Assembly: GCA_900552555.1 (NCBI GenBank)
Contig: URZW01000002.1
Coordinates: forward strand, 151,854-215,853
Source of the DNA: an uncultured Clostridium sp.
GTDB lineage: Bacteria > Bacillota > Clostridia > TANB77 > CAG-508
Reading direction: 5' to 3'
Length of the DNA stretch: 64,000 nt
The position numbers and the translations under genes were made by a program. The notes below the pieces were generated by a model. It was not told the DNA's origin. It worked only from the letters and a program-made list of their open reading frames with translations, and ran no database searches. Positions 8,244-16,307 of the stretch are shown here, piece after piece. The first letter of the stretch is position 1; the number at the start of each line of letters is the position of its first letter.

Positions 8244-9200
8244 ATGAAAAAAGGAAAAGTAGTTTTAGTAGGAACAGGATTTGTAGGAATGAGTATGGCA
8301 TACACAATGCTAAACAGAGGAGGCGTAAGTGAACTTGTTTTAATAGATATAGATAAAGATAAAACAATAGGAGAACAAATGGACTTATCACATGGCCTAC
8401 CATTTGCACCACAAAAAATGGTTATAAAAGCAGGGGATTATGACGAATGTAAAGATGCTCAAGTAGTTGTAATCACAGCAGGAATTGCACAAAAGCCAGG
8501 ACAAACAAGATTAGAACTTGCAGAAACTAATACAAGAATAATGAAAGAAATTGCAAAAAATATCATGGCAAGTGGATTTAACGGAGTTATTATAGTTGCA
8601 AGTAATCCAGTTGATTTGATGGCATATGTTGTAGCAAAAGTTTCTGGACTTCCAAAAAATCAAGTTATAGGTTCTGGAACAGTTTTAGACACCGCACGTT
8701 TACGTTATATAATGTCAGATTATTTAAAAGTATCTAGCAAAAACATTCATGCATATATAATGGGTGAACATGGAGATTCTTCATTTGTACCTTGGAACCA
8801 TGCTTATGTTGGATGTAAAATGATGAAAGATGTTATGAAAGATGGACATCATCCAATGAAAGACTTAGATAAAATACATCAAGATGTTGTAAATGCAGCA
8901 TATGAAATTATTAATAAAAAGAAAGCAACATATTATGGAATAGGTATGGCACTAAGTAAAATTGTTAAATCAGTATTAGATAATGATAATTCAATTTTAA
9001 CAGTTTCTACTTATTTAAAAGATGGTGAATATGGTCAAGACGATATTTATATTGGCGTTCCAGCAATAATTAATGGTAAAGGTGTACGCGAATTATTGAA
9101 TCTTGAACTAACTGAGGAAGAACAAGCAAAATTAGATAATAGTTGTAAAATTATTAAAGAAATGAGAGAACAATCTATAGATAAAATTATAAATGAATAA
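8244..9200 (+). CDS. ldh: L-lactate dehydrogenase
   Basis: A 318-aa NAD-dependent dehydrogenase that reduces pyruvate to L-lactate in fermentation. It shows the Rossmann GTGFVGMSMAY loop (near residue 10), LVLIDIDKDK with an acidic NAD-ribose residue, ASNPVDLMAY, the DTARLRY block, and the catalytic-histidine segment GEHGDSSFVPW (near 174). The Arg-containing substrate loop is AGIAQKPGQTR, which favours lactate over malate dehydrogenase. AAAGGGTGA precedes the ATG. It is monocistronic with a strong terminator. Confidence 0.93.
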   Translation: MKKGKVVLVGTGFVGMSMAYTMLNRGGVSELVLIDIDKDKTIGEQMDLSHGLPFAPQKMVIKAGDYDECKDAQVVVITAGIAQKPGQTRLELAETNTRIMKEIAKNIMASGFNGVIIVASNPVDLMAYVVAKVSGLPKNQVIGSGTVLDTARLRYIMSDYLKVSSKNIHAYIMGEHGDSSFVPWNHAYVGCKMMKDVMKDGHHPMKDLDKIHQDVVNAAYEIINKKKATYYGIGMALSKIVKSVLDNDNSILTVSTYLKDGEYGQDDIYIGVPAIINGKGVRELLNLELTEEEQAKLDNSCKIIKEMREQSIDKIINE

Positions 9201-9228
9201 AAAAGGGGGCAGTTTGCCCCTTTTTTTT
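9201..9228 (+). terminator. ldh terminator
   Basis: AAAAGGGGGCA-gtt-TGCCCC stem followed by eight Ts: a classical intrinsic terminator. Confidence 0.93.
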
Positions 9229-9248
9229 GAAAATATTCCCAAAAGCTG

Positions 9249-9277
9249 TTGACATACGACTAAAAGCATTGTATAAT
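9249..9277 (+). promoter_or_regulatory. Consensus sigma-A promoter of the S10-spc-alpha superoperon
   Basis: TTGACA at 9249-9254, a 17-base spacer and TATAAT at 9272-9277: a perfect match to the housekeeping consensus, as expected for a ribosomal protein operon. Transcription would start near 9284. Confidence 0.9.
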
Positions 9278-9283
9278 ATATAA

Positions 9284-9558
9284 GCATGAATTAAGCGAAG
9301 AAACCGAATGTGGCTACATCCTTACGGAAAATAGGGATGGAGGGAACTTCGGCGGAGTATGTCATGGCAAAGACCAGGCGGTAAGTTTTAAAAAATAGTA
9401 CTTATCCCAGAATTATCATGCATATTTTGGGTTTTAAAAAAGGGTATTTTGAAAACACCAGAGTACGTTTTAACTTGCCAAGGTAATTTGGGCAGAAATC
9501 ACAACTGCCAACAGGGGAAACCCAGAAAATAAAATTTATATAAGGAGGGAAAATTACA
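9284..9558 (+). promoter_or_regulatory. Structured leader upstream of rpsJ
   Basis: About 275 nt between the promoter and rpsJ contain no open frame but several stems: CATCC/GGATG inside a GCGAAG/CTTCGGC pair (9295-9355), a CCCAGAAT/ATTTTGGG pair (9405-9432), GGCAG/CTGCC (9491-9510) and GGGG/CCC (9515-9524). This is compatible with r-protein autoregulation or attenuation. I do not recognise it as a known leader family. Confidence 0.55.
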
Positions 9559-9885
9559 ATGGCAAACACAACAGTTGTAACAAGTGAAAAAATCAGAATA
9601 AGATTAAAAGCTTATGACCATGTAGTTTTAGATCAGTCTGCTGAGAAGATAGTAGAAACAGCTAAAAAAACAGGAGCAAAAGTTTCAGGTCCTATTCCAC
9701 TACCAACACAAAAAGAAGTAGTAACAATCTTACGTTCTCCACACAAATACAAAGATTCAAGAGAACAATTTGAAATGAGAACACATAAAAGAGTTATTGA
9801 TATTCTTTACCCAACACAAAAAACAGTTGATACTCTAATGAAATTAGAATTACCAGCAGGTGTTGATATCGAAATCAAATTATAA
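9559..9885 (+). CDS. rpsJ: 30S ribosomal protein S10
   Basis: A 108-aa S10, slightly longer than the usual 102 because of an N-terminal extension (MANTTVVTSE) before the conserved KIRIRLKAYDHVVLD. The SGPIPLPT loop and the C-terminal ELPAGVDIEIKL are present. S10 sits in the 30S head and also partners NusB in antitermination. AAGGAGGG precedes the ATG. It is the first gene of the superoperon. Confidence 0.98.
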   Translation: MANTTVVTSEKIRIRLKAYDHVVLDQSAEKIVETAKKTGAKVSGPIPLPTQKEVVTILRSPHKYKDSREQFEMRTHKRVIDILYPTQKTVDTLMKLELPAGVDIEIKL

Positions 9886-10041
9886 TGCTAACGAAAAACA
9901 TTATAATAATGAAGTAAACGTTATGATTTACTTATGCAAACTAGCAAAGCGAGTTTGCACACTAAAAATCTAAAACCAAGCTGATATTACACATAAAGCA
10001 ATGTGCAAATACAAGTATCAGCCAATAGTAAGGAGAGAAAA
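9886..10041 (+). repeat. Intergenic stem-loop cluster, rpsJ-rplC
   Basis: Three small hairpins fill this gap: GTAAAcgttatgaTTTAC (about 9914), TGCAAACT-agcaaagcg-AGTTTGCA (about 9935-9959) and GCTGATA...TATCAGC (about 9979-10022). No gene is visible. The first part begins TAACGAAA, like the units in the rplN-rplX gap. Confidence 0.5.
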
Positions 10042-10677
10042 ATGAAAAAAGGAATAATCGGAAGAAAAGTTGGAATGACACAAATCTTTGACGAAAAAGG
10101 AAATGTAATTCCAGTAACAGTTATAGAAGCTGGACCATGTACAGTAGCACAAGTAAAAACAGTTGAAACTGATGGATATGATGCAGTACAATTAGGATTT
10201 GGCGAAGTAAAAGACAAACATATTAACAAACCAGAAAAAGGACATTTTGCAAAAGCAGGTCTTGAAGCAAAAAAACACTTAAGAGAATTCAGATTAGAAT
10301 CAGTTGAAGATGTTAAAGTCGGAGACGAAGTTAAAGCAGATGTATTCGAAGCTGGAGAAAAAGTAGATGTTCAAGGAATATCTAAAGGAAAAGGATTCCA
10401 AGGTGTTATCAAAAGACATGGACAACACAGAGGACCTATGGGACATGGTTCTATGTATCACAGAAGACCAGGTTCAATGGGATCTACATCAACACCAGGT
10501 AGAGTATTTAAAGGTAAAAAACTTCCAGGACATATGGGAAGAGTTACAATTACAATACAAAACTTAGACGTTGTAAGAGTAGATATGGACAAAAACGTAA
10601 TCTTATTAAAAGGTAGTGTTCCAGGAGCAAAAGGATCTATCTTAAAAATAAAATCAGCTGTAAAGGCTACTAAATAG
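10042..10677 (+). CDS. rplC: 50S ribosomal protein L3
   Basis: A 211-aa L3, an early assembly protein near the peptidyl transferase centre. It begins MKKGIIGRKVGMTQIF and has the conserved RHGQHRGPMGHGSMYHRRPG loop area (near residue 130). The start at 10042 follows TAAGGAGAG. An upstream in-frame ATG at 10003 is inside the stem-loop region and is not used. It leads the L3-L4-L23 group. Confidence 0.98.
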   Translation: MKKGIIGRKVGMTQIFDEKGNVIPVTVIEAGPCTVAQVKTVETDGYDAVQLGFGEVKDKHINKPEKGHFAKAGLEAKKHLREFRLESVEDVKVGDEVKADVFEAGEKVDVQGISKGKGFQGVIKRHGQHRGPMGHGSMYHRRPGSMGSTSTPGRVFKGKKLPGHMGRVTITIQNLDVVRVDMDKNVILLKGSVPGAKGSILKIKSAVKATK

Positions 10678-10697
10678 AAGGAAGGAGGAAATACGAA

Positions 10698-11321
10698 ATG
10701 CCAAAAGTAGATGTATATGATATAAAAGGTAAAAAAGTAAGTGATGTTGAATTAGCAGAAGCTATATTTGGAATTGAACCAAATGAAGCAATAGTACATA
10801 GTGTACTAGTTAACTACTTAGCTAATCAAAGACAAGGTACACAAAGTACTAAAACAAGAGCAGAAGTTCGTGGTGGTGGTAGAAAACCATGGAGACAAAA
10901 AGGAACAGGTAGAGCAAGACAAGGAAGTATCAGAGCTCCACAATGGGTAAAAGGTGGTATAGCTTTAGGTCCAAAACCTCGTTCATACAAATATACTGTT
11001 AACAAAAAAGAAAGAAGATTAGCAATTAAATCTTTATTAAGTTCAAAAATATTAGAAAAAGAATTAACAGTTGTTGATAAATTAGAATTAGCAGAAATCA
11101 AAACAAAAACAATGGTAAAAGCATTAGCAGACTTAAAAGTTGAAGGAAAAACATTAATCGTTCTTCCAGAAAACAACAAAAATGTATTAATGTCAGCTAG
11201 AAATATTGAAGGAGTTAAAACAATAACTTTAAACAATATCAACGTATTTGATTTATTAAAATACAACAACCTAGTTTTACCTCTAGAAACTGTTAAGAAA
11301 ATTGAGGAGGTGTACGCATAA
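10698..11321 (+). CDS. rplD: 50S ribosomal protein L4
   Basis: A 207-aa L4 with the tunnel-lining loop (TRAEVRGGGRKPWRQKGTGR, near residue 53) and KGGIALGPKPRSY. L4 lines the peptide exit tunnel; in enterobacteria it autoregulates the S10 operon, but in Firmicutes this is not assumed. GAAGGAGG precedes the ATG. The stop overlaps the rplW start by one base. Confidence 0.98.
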   Translation: MPKVDVYDIKGKKVSDVELAEAIFGIEPNEAIVHSVLVNYLANQRQGTQSTKTRAEVRGGGRKPWRQKGTGRARQGSIRAPQWVKGGIALGPKPRSYKYTVNKKERRLAIKSLLSSKILEKELTVVDKLELAEIKTKTMVKALADLKVEGKTLIVLPENNKNVLMSARNIEGVKTITLNNINVFDLLKYNNLVLPLETVKKIEEVYA

Positions 11322-11668
11322 TGAAACCAGAAGAAATTATAATTGCACCAGTTGTTACTGAAAAAAGTAATGATGAATTACAACAAGGAAAATACACATT
11401 CAAAGTTAACAAAAAAGCTACAAAAGTTGAAATAGCAAAAGCTGTTGAAAAACTTTTTGAAGTTAAAGTATTAAAAGTAAATACAATGACAGTTAAAGGA
11501 AAAACAAAAAGAGTTGGATACCATACAGGTAAAACTTCAGATTGGAAAAAAGCTATAGTTACTATAGAAACAAATCCAGCAGAAGTATCTTACTTAGCTA
11601 AAGGTGGTAAGGCAACTAAAGCTACTAAAAAATTCAAAGATTCTATAGATGAATTTATGGGAGCTTAA
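11321..11668 (+). CDS. rplW: 50S ribosomal protein L23
   Basis: A 115-aa L23 (PEEIIIAPVVTEKS, then KYTFKVNKKATKVEIAKAVE), located at the tunnel exit where it contacts trigger factor and SRP. It is longer than the usual 95-100 aa because of a lysine-rich C-terminal tail (KGGKATKATKKFKDSIDEF). It overlaps rplD by one base, and GAGGAGGTG precedes the ATG, so the two are translationally coupled. Confidence 0.97.
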   Translation: MKPEEIIIAPVVTEKSNDELQQGKYTFKVNKKATKVEIAKAVEKLFEVKVLKVNTMTVKGKTKRVGYHTGKTSDWKKAIVTIETNPAEVSYLAKGGKATKATKKFKDSIDEFMGA

Positions 11669-11669
11669 T

Positions 11670-11873
11670 ATGAAAGAACATATAGATCTTAGTAAGAAAG
11701 AACAAAGAAAAGAATTTTACAAAGCACTAAGAAAAGATATTAAAGCCTATGATAGCGATTATCAAAATATAATAAAAAGAGATAAAGCGTTAGCAAAAGT
11801 AGAATCTGAAAGAATAGAAAGAGAAATAGAAGCTTCTAAAGTATTTGAAGAATTAGAAGATTGCAGATTTTAA
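11670..11873 (+). CDS. Unknown 67-aa charged protein inside the S10 operon
   Basis: The ATG lies 1 base after the rplW stop codon, with TGGGAG at a good distance, so it would be translated by coupling. The product (starts MKEHIDLSKKEQRKEFYKAL) is almost all helix, rich in K, E and R, with no membrane segment and one Cys near the end (EELEDCRF). I recognise no family. A gene between rplW and rplB is not part of the standard S10 operon. It could be a lineage-specific ribosome-associated protein or a chance frame; the ribosome binding site and codon use favour a real gene. Confidence 0.6.
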   Translation: MKEHIDLSKKEQRKEFYKALRKDIKAYDSDYQNIIKRDKALAKVESERIEREIEASKVFEELEDCRF

Positions 11874-12096
11874 ATAAAAAAATATCGGGAAAGAACCCGG
11901 AAAATAAAAAATATCTGTTATGCGGAGCAGGAAAAATATCCGTAAATAAGTAGAGAAGAGAATTTAGCAAAAACGAGTATTACTAGAAAAACGAACAAAT
12001 ATTGATGAGATAATACACAAGTATATCGAAGAAATATTTGTGAAGTTTGACAACGTAAGACGAAGTTTTTCATAAATTCGAGAAAGGAAAAGAAAA
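11874..12096 (+). repeat. Structured gap before rplB
   Basis: About 220 bases without a gene, holding a small CGGG/CCCG hairpin (about 11886), an ACAAATATT/AATATTTGT pair (about 11996-12043) and a GAAGTTT/GAAGTTTTT direct repeat (about 12043 and 12061). The function is unknown. Confidence 0.4.
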
Positions 12097-12924
12097 ATGG
12101 GAATGAAACATTTTAATGCCTATACACCATCAAGAAGAAACATGACAGTTTCAGACTTTGCTGAAATAACAAAGAAAACACCAGAAAAATCTTTACTTGC
12201 AAAAAAGAAAGAAAAAGCTGGAAGAAACAGTTATGGTAGAATAACAGTAAGACATCAAGGTGGAGGAAACAGACAAAAATATAGAATAATAGATTTTAAA
12301 AGAAGAAAAGATAACATGGAAGCAACAGTTATCGGTATAGAATACGATCCAAACAGAAGTGCAAATATAGCATTAATCCAATATGAAGATGGAGAAAAAG
12401 CTTACATATTAGCACCACAAGGATTAACAGATGGAGACAAAGTAATATCAGGAGAAACAGCTGATATAAAAGTTGGAAATTGCATGCCAATCGACAGCAT
12501 TCCAGTAGGTACATTAATCCACAATATCGAATTAAATCCAGGACAAGGTGGAAAATTAGTAAGAACAGCTGGACAAAGTGCTCAATTAATGGCTAAAGAA
12601 GGAAAATATGCAACATTAAGATTACCATCAGGAGAAATGAGAAAAGTTTTAGCTAAATGTAGAGCAACTATAGGAGTTATAGGAAATGCAGATCATGAAA
12701 ACGTTAAAATCGGTAAAGCCGGAAGAAAACGTCACATGGGATGGAGACCAGAAGTTAGAGGTTCTGTAATGAACCCAGTAGATCACCCACATGGTGGTGG
12801 TGAAGGTAAAGCTCCAGTAGGACACGCTGGACCAATGACACCTTGGGGTAAACCAGCTCTTGGATACAAAACAAGAAACAAAAAGAAATCTTCAAACAAA
12901 TTTATTGTTAAGAGAAGAAAATAA
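12097..12924 (+). CDS. rplB: 50S ribosomal protein L2
   Basis: A 275-aa L2, needed for subunit joining and peptidyl transferase activity. Conserved blocks are RNSYGRITVRHQGGG, IEYDPNRSANIALI, the SGEMRKVLAKCRATIG region and the C-terminal MNPVDHPHGGGEGKAP containing the His essential for activity. The length is standard. GAGAAAGGAAA precedes the ATG. Confidence 0.98.
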   Translation: MGMKHFNAYTPSRRNMTVSDFAEITKKTPEKSLLAKKKEKAGRNSYGRITVRHQGGGNRQKYRIIDFKRRKDNMEATVIGIEYDPNRSANIALIQYEDGEKAYILAPQGLTDGDKVISGETADIKVGNCMPIDSIPVGTLIHNIELNPGQGGKLVRTAGQSAQLMAKEGKYATLRLPSGEMRKVLAKCRATIGVIGNADHENVKIGKAGRKRHMGWRPEVRGSVMNPVDHPHGGGEGKAPVGHAGPMTPWGKPALGYKTRNKKKSSNKFIVKRRK

Positions 12925-13014
12925 TATTTTAAAATATAAAATAGCAATTTGTTACCCGAAAATTTTTAATAATTTTCGGATGGCAATTAGCAATATGAAG
13001 GGAGAACATGGTAT
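12925..13014. repeat. Hairpin in the rplB-rpsS gap
   Basis: CCGAAAATT pairs with AATTTTCGG, extended by imperfect pairing of AGCAATTTGTTAC with GGCAATTAGCAAT (about 12941-12992). The rpsS ribosome binding site follows directly. Confidence 0.5.
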
Positions 13015-13296
13015 ATGTCTAGATCAAGCAAGAAAAAACCATTCGTTCAAGAAAAACTATTAAAAAGAATAGAAGCAATGAACGAAACAGGAAGTAAAGA
13101 AGTTCTAAAAACATGGTCAAGAGCTTCAACAATATATCCACAAATGGTTGGTCATACAATAGCTGTACATGATGGAAGAAAACACGTTCCAGTATATATA
13201 GCTGAAGAAATGATCGGTCATAAATTAGGTGAATTTGCTCCAACAAGAACATTTAAAGGACACGCTGGAGACAAAAAAACAACAGTAAAAAAATAA
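13015..13296 (+). CDS. rpsS: 30S ribosomal protein S19
   Basis: A 93-aa S19 of the 30S head, contacting S13 and tRNA. It shows the typical MSRSSKKKPFV start, TWSRASTIYPQMVGHTIAVH, and the end GEFAPTRTFKGHAG. GAAGGGAG precedes the ATG. Confidence 0.98.
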   Translation: MSRSSKKKPFVQEKLLKRIEAMNETGSKEVLKTWSRASTIYPQMVGHTIAVHDGRKHVPVYIAEEMIGHKLGEFAPTRTFKGHAGDKKTTVKK

Positions 13297-13351
13297 GAAT
13301 TACGATATAAATAAAGGTGTACCCACCTAATAAAAAAAGGAGGTAAGAAAA

Positions 13352-13708
13352 GTGGAAGAAACACTAGTAAAAGAAGCAAGAGCAACACTTAAATTTGCAA
13401 GAATTTCATCTAGAAAAGTTAAAATAGTTGCAGATTTAATAAGAGGAAAAGATGTTGATGAAGCATTAGCAATAATGAAATTCACACCAAAAGCATCATC
13501 AGAAGTATTAGAAAAATTATTAAAATCAGCAATTGCAAACGCTGAAAATAATCATGATATGAAACATGAAAACTTATATGTTGCTGAAATATTTGCAAAC
13601 CAAGGTCCAACATTAAAGAGAATAAGACCAGCTGCAAAAGGTTCAGCAGTAAGAATTAGAAAAAGAACAAGTCATATAACAATAGTATTAAAAGAAAAGG
13701 AGGCTTAA
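13352..13708 (+). CDS. rplV: 50S ribosomal protein L22
   Basis: A 118-aa L22, whose beta-hairpin lines the exit tunnel. The segments ARISSRKVKIVADLIRGK and the C-terminal RIRPAAKGSAVRIRKRTSH hairpin are intact. It uses a GTG start behind AAAGGAGGT. Confidence 0.97.
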   Translation: MEETLVKEARATLKFARISSRKVKIVADLIRGKDVDEALAIMKFTPKASSEVLEKLLKSAIANAENNHDMKHENLYVAEIFANQGPTLKRIRPAAKGSAVRIRKRTSHITIVLKEKEA

Positions 13709-13715
13709 TTTAACC

Positions 13716-14372
13716 ATGGGTCAAAAAGTACATCCAACAGGTGCGAGAGTTGGTATAATAAAAGATTGGAACTCTAAATGGTATGCAGATTCAAAAGATT
13801 TTGCAAATTATTTAGTAGAAGACCAAAAAATACGTAAATTTTTAAAGAAAAAATTATATACAGCTGGAATTTCTAAAATAGAAATCGAAAGAACAGCAAA
13901 AATGGTAAAAATTAATTTATACACAGCTAAACCAGGAATTATAATTGGTAAAGGTGGAGCTGGTGTAGAAGCATTAAAAGCAGAAGTTAGCAAATTAATA
14001 GGAAAAGATGTTAACTTAAATATCGTTGAAGTTAAAAACATCGATACAGATGCACAATTAGTTGCAGAAAATATTGCAGGACAATTAGAAAGAAGAATTT
14101 CATTCAGAAGAGCTATGAAACAATGTATGCAAAAATCACTTAAAGCTGGTGCTTTAGGAATCAAAACTTCAGTATCAGGAAGATTAGGTGGAGCAGACAT
14201 GGCTAGAACTGAATTCTATAAAGAAGGAAACATTCCACTTCAAACTTTAAGAGCTGATATAGATTATGGATTTGCAGAAGCAGATACAACATATGGAAAA
14301 ATCGGTGTAAAAGTTTGGATATATAAAGGAGAAGTTCTTCCTACTAAGAAAATGGAAGGAGGAGACCAATAA
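13716..14372 (+). CDS. rpsC: 30S ribosomal protein S3
   Basis: A 218-aa S3, part of the mRNA entry site. It shows MGQKVHPTGARVGI, the KH-domain loop (GIIIGKGGAGVE, near residue 72) and the C-terminal GRLGGADMARTEFYKEG block. AAGGAGG precedes the ATG. The stop overlaps the rplP start by one base. Confidence 0.98.
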   Translation: MGQKVHPTGARVGIIKDWNSKWYADSKDFANYLVEDQKIRKFLKKKLYTAGISKIEIERTAKMVKINLYTAKPGIIIGKGGAGVEALKAEVSKLIGKDVNLNIVEVKNIDTDAQLVAENIAGQLERRISFRRAMKQCMQKSLKAGALGIKTSVSGRLGGADMARTEFYKEGNIPLQTLRADIDYGFAEADTTYGKIGVKVWIYKGEVLPTKKMEGGDQ

Positions 14373-14812
14373 TGCCATTAATGCCAAAAAGAACAAAACA
14401 TAGAAAAGTACAAAAAGGTAGAATGAGAGGAAAAGCAACAAGAGGAAATAGAGTTACAGACGGAGAATACGGAATACAAGCTGTAACAGCAGGTTTAATT
14501 ACAAGTAATCAAATCGAAGCAGCCAGAATTGCTATGACTCGTTATATAAAAAGAGGTGGAAAAGTTTGGATTAAAATATTCCCAGACAAACCAATAACAT
14601 CTAAACCAATCGGTACTCGTATGGGTAAAGGTAAAGGTGCTCCAGAATATTGGGTAGCTGTAGTAAAACCAGGAAGAGTAATGTTTGAAATCGCTGGTGT
14701 ACCAGAAGAAACAGCTAGAGAAGCCTTAAGACTTGCAATGAATAAACTACCTAATAAAACAAAATTCGTTGCTAGAGAATCTGAAAAGGTAGGTGGAAAT
14801 GATGAAGATTAG
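14372..14812 (+). CDS. rplP: 50S ribosomal protein L16
   Basis: A 146-aa L16, near the A site. It shows PKRTKHRKVQKGRMRGKA and GKGKGAPEYWVAVVKPGR. It starts at the first ATG (MPLMPKRT); a second ATG three codons later is also possible. GAAGGAGGA precedes it. The 3' end overlaps the beginning of rpmC. Confidence 0.97.
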   Translation: MPLMPKRTKHRKVQKGRMRGKATRGNRVTDGEYGIQAVTAGLITSNQIEAARIAMTRYIKRGGKVWIKIFPDKPITSKPIGTRMGKGKGAPEYWVAVVKPGRVMFEIAGVPEETAREALRLAMNKLPNKTKFVARESEKVGGNDED

Positions 14813-15005
14813 TAAAATAAGAGAAATGTCTTCACCAGATTTAGAAAAAGAATTAGGTGAACTAAAAACAGAATTATTTAAATTAAAATTTAGTTTAGCT
14901 ACAAACGGATTAGATAATCCAATGAAAATTAAAGAAGTTAAAAAAGATATAGCTAAAATAAATACTGTATTAACAGAAAGAAAAATAGCAGAAGCCAAAG
15001 CTTAA
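14802..15005 (+). CDS. rpmC: 50S ribosomal protein L29
   Basis: A 67-aa L29 at the tunnel exit, starting MKISKIREMSSPDLEKEL. The ATG at 14802 is chosen because AGGTGG is well spaced; GTG at 14793 and ATG at 14799 are in frame upstream. It overlaps rplP by 11 bases. Confidence 0.95.
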   Translation: MKISKIREMSSPDLEKELGELKTELFKLKFSLATNGLDNPMKIKEVKKDIAKINTVLTERKIAEAKA

Positions 15006-15007
15006 AG

Positions 15008-15127
15008 TTGGCAGACAAAAATTTTGAAAAAATTTTTGAATGACGATGAACGAGCAAAAATAAAATGTGATTTGGCATACTAGATTTTTGAAAAAAATCT
15101 TGGATGACGATGAACGAGCAAAGCGAG
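15008..15127 (+). repeat. Two tandem copies of the GATGACGATGAACGAGC element
   Basis: Copy 1 (15008-15055) and copy 2 (15072-15127) share the order TTGGCAnAC, an A/T hairpin of the form AAATTTTgaaaAAATTTT, then GATGACGATGAACGAGC; copy 2 continues AAAGCGAG. The rpsQ ribosome binding site starts right after copy 2. Related copies lie at 18293, 21260, 26459, 26545, 42600-42695 and 60687. Confidence 0.85.
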
Positions 15128-15146
15128 TGAAAGGGAGGATTCATAA

Positions 15147-15410
15147 ATGGAAGAAAGAAATCTTCGTAAAACAATGACAGGAACTGTAGTATCTGACAAA
15201 ATGGATAAAACAGTTGTTGTAGCAGTTGAAACAAGTGTTAGACATGATGTATATGGAAAAACAGTTAAAAGAACATATAAATTAAAAGCACATGACGAAA
15301 ACAACGAATGCCATGAAGGTGACAAAGTTGAAGTTATGGAAACAAGACCACTTTCTAAAGATAAGAGATGGAGAGTAGTTAGAGTAGTTGAAAAAGCAAT
15401 AGTAAAATAA
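15147..15410 (+). CDS. rpsQ: 30S ribosomal protein S17
   Basis: An 87-aa S17, an early 30S assembly protein with an OB fold. It shows LRKTMTGTVVSDKMDKTVVVAV and ETRPLSKDKRWRVVRV. AGGGAGGAT precedes the ATG. It lies directly downstream of two copies of a palindromic repeat. Confidence 0.97.
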   Translation: MEERNLRKTMTGTVVSDKMDKTVVVAVETSVRHDVYGKTVKRTYKLKAHDENNECHEGDKVEVMETRPLSKDKRWRVVRVVEKAIVK

Positions 15411-15429
15411 ATGAAGGGAGAATACCAAA

Positions 15430-15798
15430 ATGATACAACAACAAACAATTTTAAAAGTAGCTGATAACACAGGTGCAAAAGAAATTATGTGTATTAGATG
15501 TTTAGGTGGATCTTACAGAAAAACATCAAACATTGGTGATGTTATAGTTGCTTCAGTTAAAACAGCAACACCAGGTGGCGTTGTAAAAAAAGGTGATGTT
15601 GTAAAAGCAGTTATCGTTAGATCTAAAAAAGGATTAAGAAGACAAGATGGATCATATATAAAATTTGATGAAAACGCAGCTGTAATTATAAAAGATGACG
15701 GAACACCAAAAGGAACTCGTATATTTGGACCAGTTGCAAGAGAATTAAGAGAAAAAGATTATATGAAAATATTATCTTTAGCTCCAGAAGTTCTTTAA
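15430..15798 (+). CDS. rplN: 50S ribosomal protein L14
   Basis: A 122-aa L14 at the subunit interface, where it also binds RsfS. It shows MIQQQTILKVADNTGAKEIM and GTRIFGPVARELRE. The length is standard. GAAGGGAG precedes the ATG. Confidence 0.98.
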   Translation: MIQQQTILKVADNTGAKEIMCIRCLGGSYRKTSNIGDVIVASVKTATPGGVVKKGDVVKAVIVRSKKGLRRQDGSYIKFDENAAVIIKDDGTPKGTRIFGPVARELREKDYMKILSLAPEVL

Positions 15799-15800
15799 GA

Positions 15801-15903
15801 TGTTAACGAAAATGTTTAGTAAACATTTGAGTTTTACAGATTAAAGATGCATAGGTTTAGATTTTGTTAACGAAGATAGCCCAAAGGCTATATGAGTTTT
15901 ACA
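15801..15903 (+). repeat. Two direct units, each carrying a hairpin, in the rplN-rplX gap
   Basis: Unit 1 (15801-15840) and unit 2 (15865-15903) both run TGTTAACGAA, a hairpin, then GAGTTTTACA. The hairpins differ in sequence (AAATGTTTA/TAAACATTT versus ATAGCC/GGCTAT), so the stem is kept but not its bases. No gene fits in this 172-base gap. Confidence 0.7.
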
Positions 15904-15970
15904 AAAATTAACCGTAGCTTCTATTTATCAAAATAGTAAAAAGAGTAAAGAAGAAGGGAGGCAATCTCTA

Positions 15971-16279
15971 ATGAGAATAAAAAAAGGAGATACTGTTCAA
16001 ATCTTATCAGGAAATGATAAAGGAAAAACAGGAGAAGTACTAGAAGTAATACCAAAAGCTGACAAAATCGTTGTTAAAGGTGCTAACATCAGAAAAAAAC
16101 ATGTTAAACCAAGAAAACAAGGAGAAGAAGGCGGAATAATACCAGTTGAAGTTGCTATACCAAGCTCAAAAGCAAACGTAGTATGCCCTAAATGTGGAAA
16201 AACTACAAAAGTTGGATATAGCGAAGAAAAAGGTGTAAAAGTTCGTGTTTGTAAAAAATGCGGTGCAAAATTAAAATAA
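15971..16279 (+). CDS. rplX: 50S ribosomal protein L24
   Basis: A 102-aa L24 with the KOW motif at the start (IKKGDTVQILSGNDKGKTGEV). The C-terminal part has four cysteines (CPKCGKTTKV...CKKCGAKLK), a zinc-ribbon form seen in many Firmicutes. It is an assembly initiator of 50S. GAAGGGAGG precedes the ATG. Confidence 0.97.
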   Translation: MRIKKGDTVQILSGNDKGKTGEVLEVIPKADKIVVKGANIRKKHVKPRKQGEEGGIIPVEVAIPSSKANVVCPKCGKTTKVGYSEEKGVKVRVCKKCGAKLK

Positions 16280-16307
16280 TAGTGAGTGAAAGGAGGACTA
16301 ATACATA

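Noticed and set aside
8044..8247. Small plus-strand frame before ldh
   Set aside because: It has no ribosome binding site, is extremely Lys/Asn-rich and overlaps the ldh start; it is probably leader sequence.
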